Source of the DNA: Methylophilales bacterium
Lineage (GTDB): Bacteria > Pseudomonadota > Gammaproteobacteria > Burkholderiales > Methylophilaceae
Direction: 5' to 3'
DNA length: 64,000 bases
Assembly: GCA_019823025.1 (NCBI GenBank)
Contig: CP081940.1
Location: 682,001-746,000 of the forward strand
In this document: piece after piece, positions 63,714 through 64,000 of the stretch
Layout: the number at the start of each line of letters is the position of its first letter
How positions within the stretch are numbered: position 1 is the stretch's first letter
Made by a program: the position numbers and the translations under genes
The notes under the pieces: generated by a model
What the model was told of the DNA's origin: nothing
The model's input: the letters and a program-made list of their open reading frames with translations, nothing else
Databases searched by the model: none

Positions 63714-64000
63714 TGAAGATAGCATCGTGGAATGTAAATTCATTAAAAGTTAGACTTCCTCAAGTTTTAGATTGGATAAATTTGAATCAACCTGATGTTC
63801 TTTGTTTACAAGAAACAAAGCAAAATAATGATAATTTTCCGCATGATGTTTTTGAACAGGAAGGTCTCTTCTCATATCATAACGGACAAAATACCTATAA
63901 TGGTGTTGCAATAATAAGCAATAAAGAATTAATTGACGTTCAATTTGATATTCCTAATTTCTATGATGAACAAAAAAGATTAATATCTGGAATATATCCT
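63713..64000 (+). CDS. xthA: Exodeoxyribonuclease III, N-terminal part
   Basis: The first 96 codons of an AP endonuclease/exonuclease III. MKIASWNVNSLKVRLPQVLDWI, with N7, and PDVLCLQETK, with the catalytic metal ligand E34, and GVAIISN are typical. The frame runs off the window, so the rest of the catalytic residues cannot be seen. Coupling to prlC through TAATG is a common betaproteobacterial pairing. Confidence 0.93.
   Translation, partial: MKIASWNVNSLKVRLPQVLDWINLNQPDVLCLQETKQNNDNFPHDVFEQEGLFSYHNGQNTYNGVAIISNKELIDVQFDIPNFYDEQKRLISGIYP

Noticed and set aside
1..64000. CRISPR arrays, insertion sequences, prophage, toxin-antitoxin or restriction systems
   Set aside because: I looked for repeat-spacer patterns, transposase and integrase motifs and small paired genes and saw none; every gap is under 150 bases.

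Overview
The window is a strongly AT-rich, very tightly packed chromosomal segment of a Gram-negative bacterium. Gene order points to a betaproteobacterium: mlaFEDCB / ABC-2 transporter / ibaG / grxD / murA / hisGDCBHAFIE / hinT / tatABC / petABC / sspAB is a typical betaproteobacterial layout. AT-rich composition, overlapping genes and short spacers fit a streamlined aquatic lineage such as the Methylophilaceae OM43 / Methylopumilus type. That assignment is inference: no 16S rRNA or methylotrophy gene lies in the window.

Region 1 (1-23145, almost all minus strand). A Thr-Tyr-Gly tRNA group sits at the left edge, probably leading to tuf outside the window. Upstream of it are petABC (bc1 complex) with sspA-sspB, then one long head-to-tail series running from ccsA and mlaF at about 20 kb down to tatC at 4082. 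The series carries phospholipid transport, an ABC-2 exporter, IbaG/GrxD, MurA, the whole histidine pathway, a HIT protein and TatABC. The histidine block is interrupted between hisC and hisB by an unrecognised gene and a 42-residue zinc-finger gene (DUF2256). ResB, CcsA and a dihaem c4-type cytochrome form the cytochrome c maturation section.

Region 2 (23.2-48.7 kb, mixed strands). Housekeeping genes: engB, trmB, midA, a pteridine-reductase-like SDR, topA, a PbpG-like endopeptidase, an isolated gcvH, holC, pepA, lptFG, ampD, an RND efflux pair, a dicarboxylate/Na+ symporter, rsmB, a DUF3108 protein, purM, hda, ahpCF and a BepA-like M48 protease.

Region 3 (48.7-57.1 kb). moaC, then the most accessory-looking stretch: a TPR protein with a glycosyltransferase-9-like end, an O-antigen-ligase-like membrane protein, a GT4 glycosyltransferase, an ELM1-family protein, a ThiO-like flavoenzyme and a KefB-type antiporter.

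Region 4 (57.2-64 kb, plus strand). kdsD-lptC-lptA-lptB-rpoN-hpf, without the usual kdsC, then an M3 oligopeptidase and the start of xthA, cut by the window end.

Functionally the window is dominated by envelope building (Mla, Lpt, MurA, Kdo, Wzy/WaaL-like), respiration (bc1, system II cytochrome c maturation, Tat exporting the Rieske protein) and histidine synthesis. No stretch longer than 300 bases lacks a gene. I saw no insertion sequence, prophage, CRISPR array or defence system, and nothing that I would call an undescribed system. The best leads are the two extra genes inside the his operon, a small glycine-rich membrane protein, the ahpC-ahpF hairpin and the hairpins that overlap stop codons.
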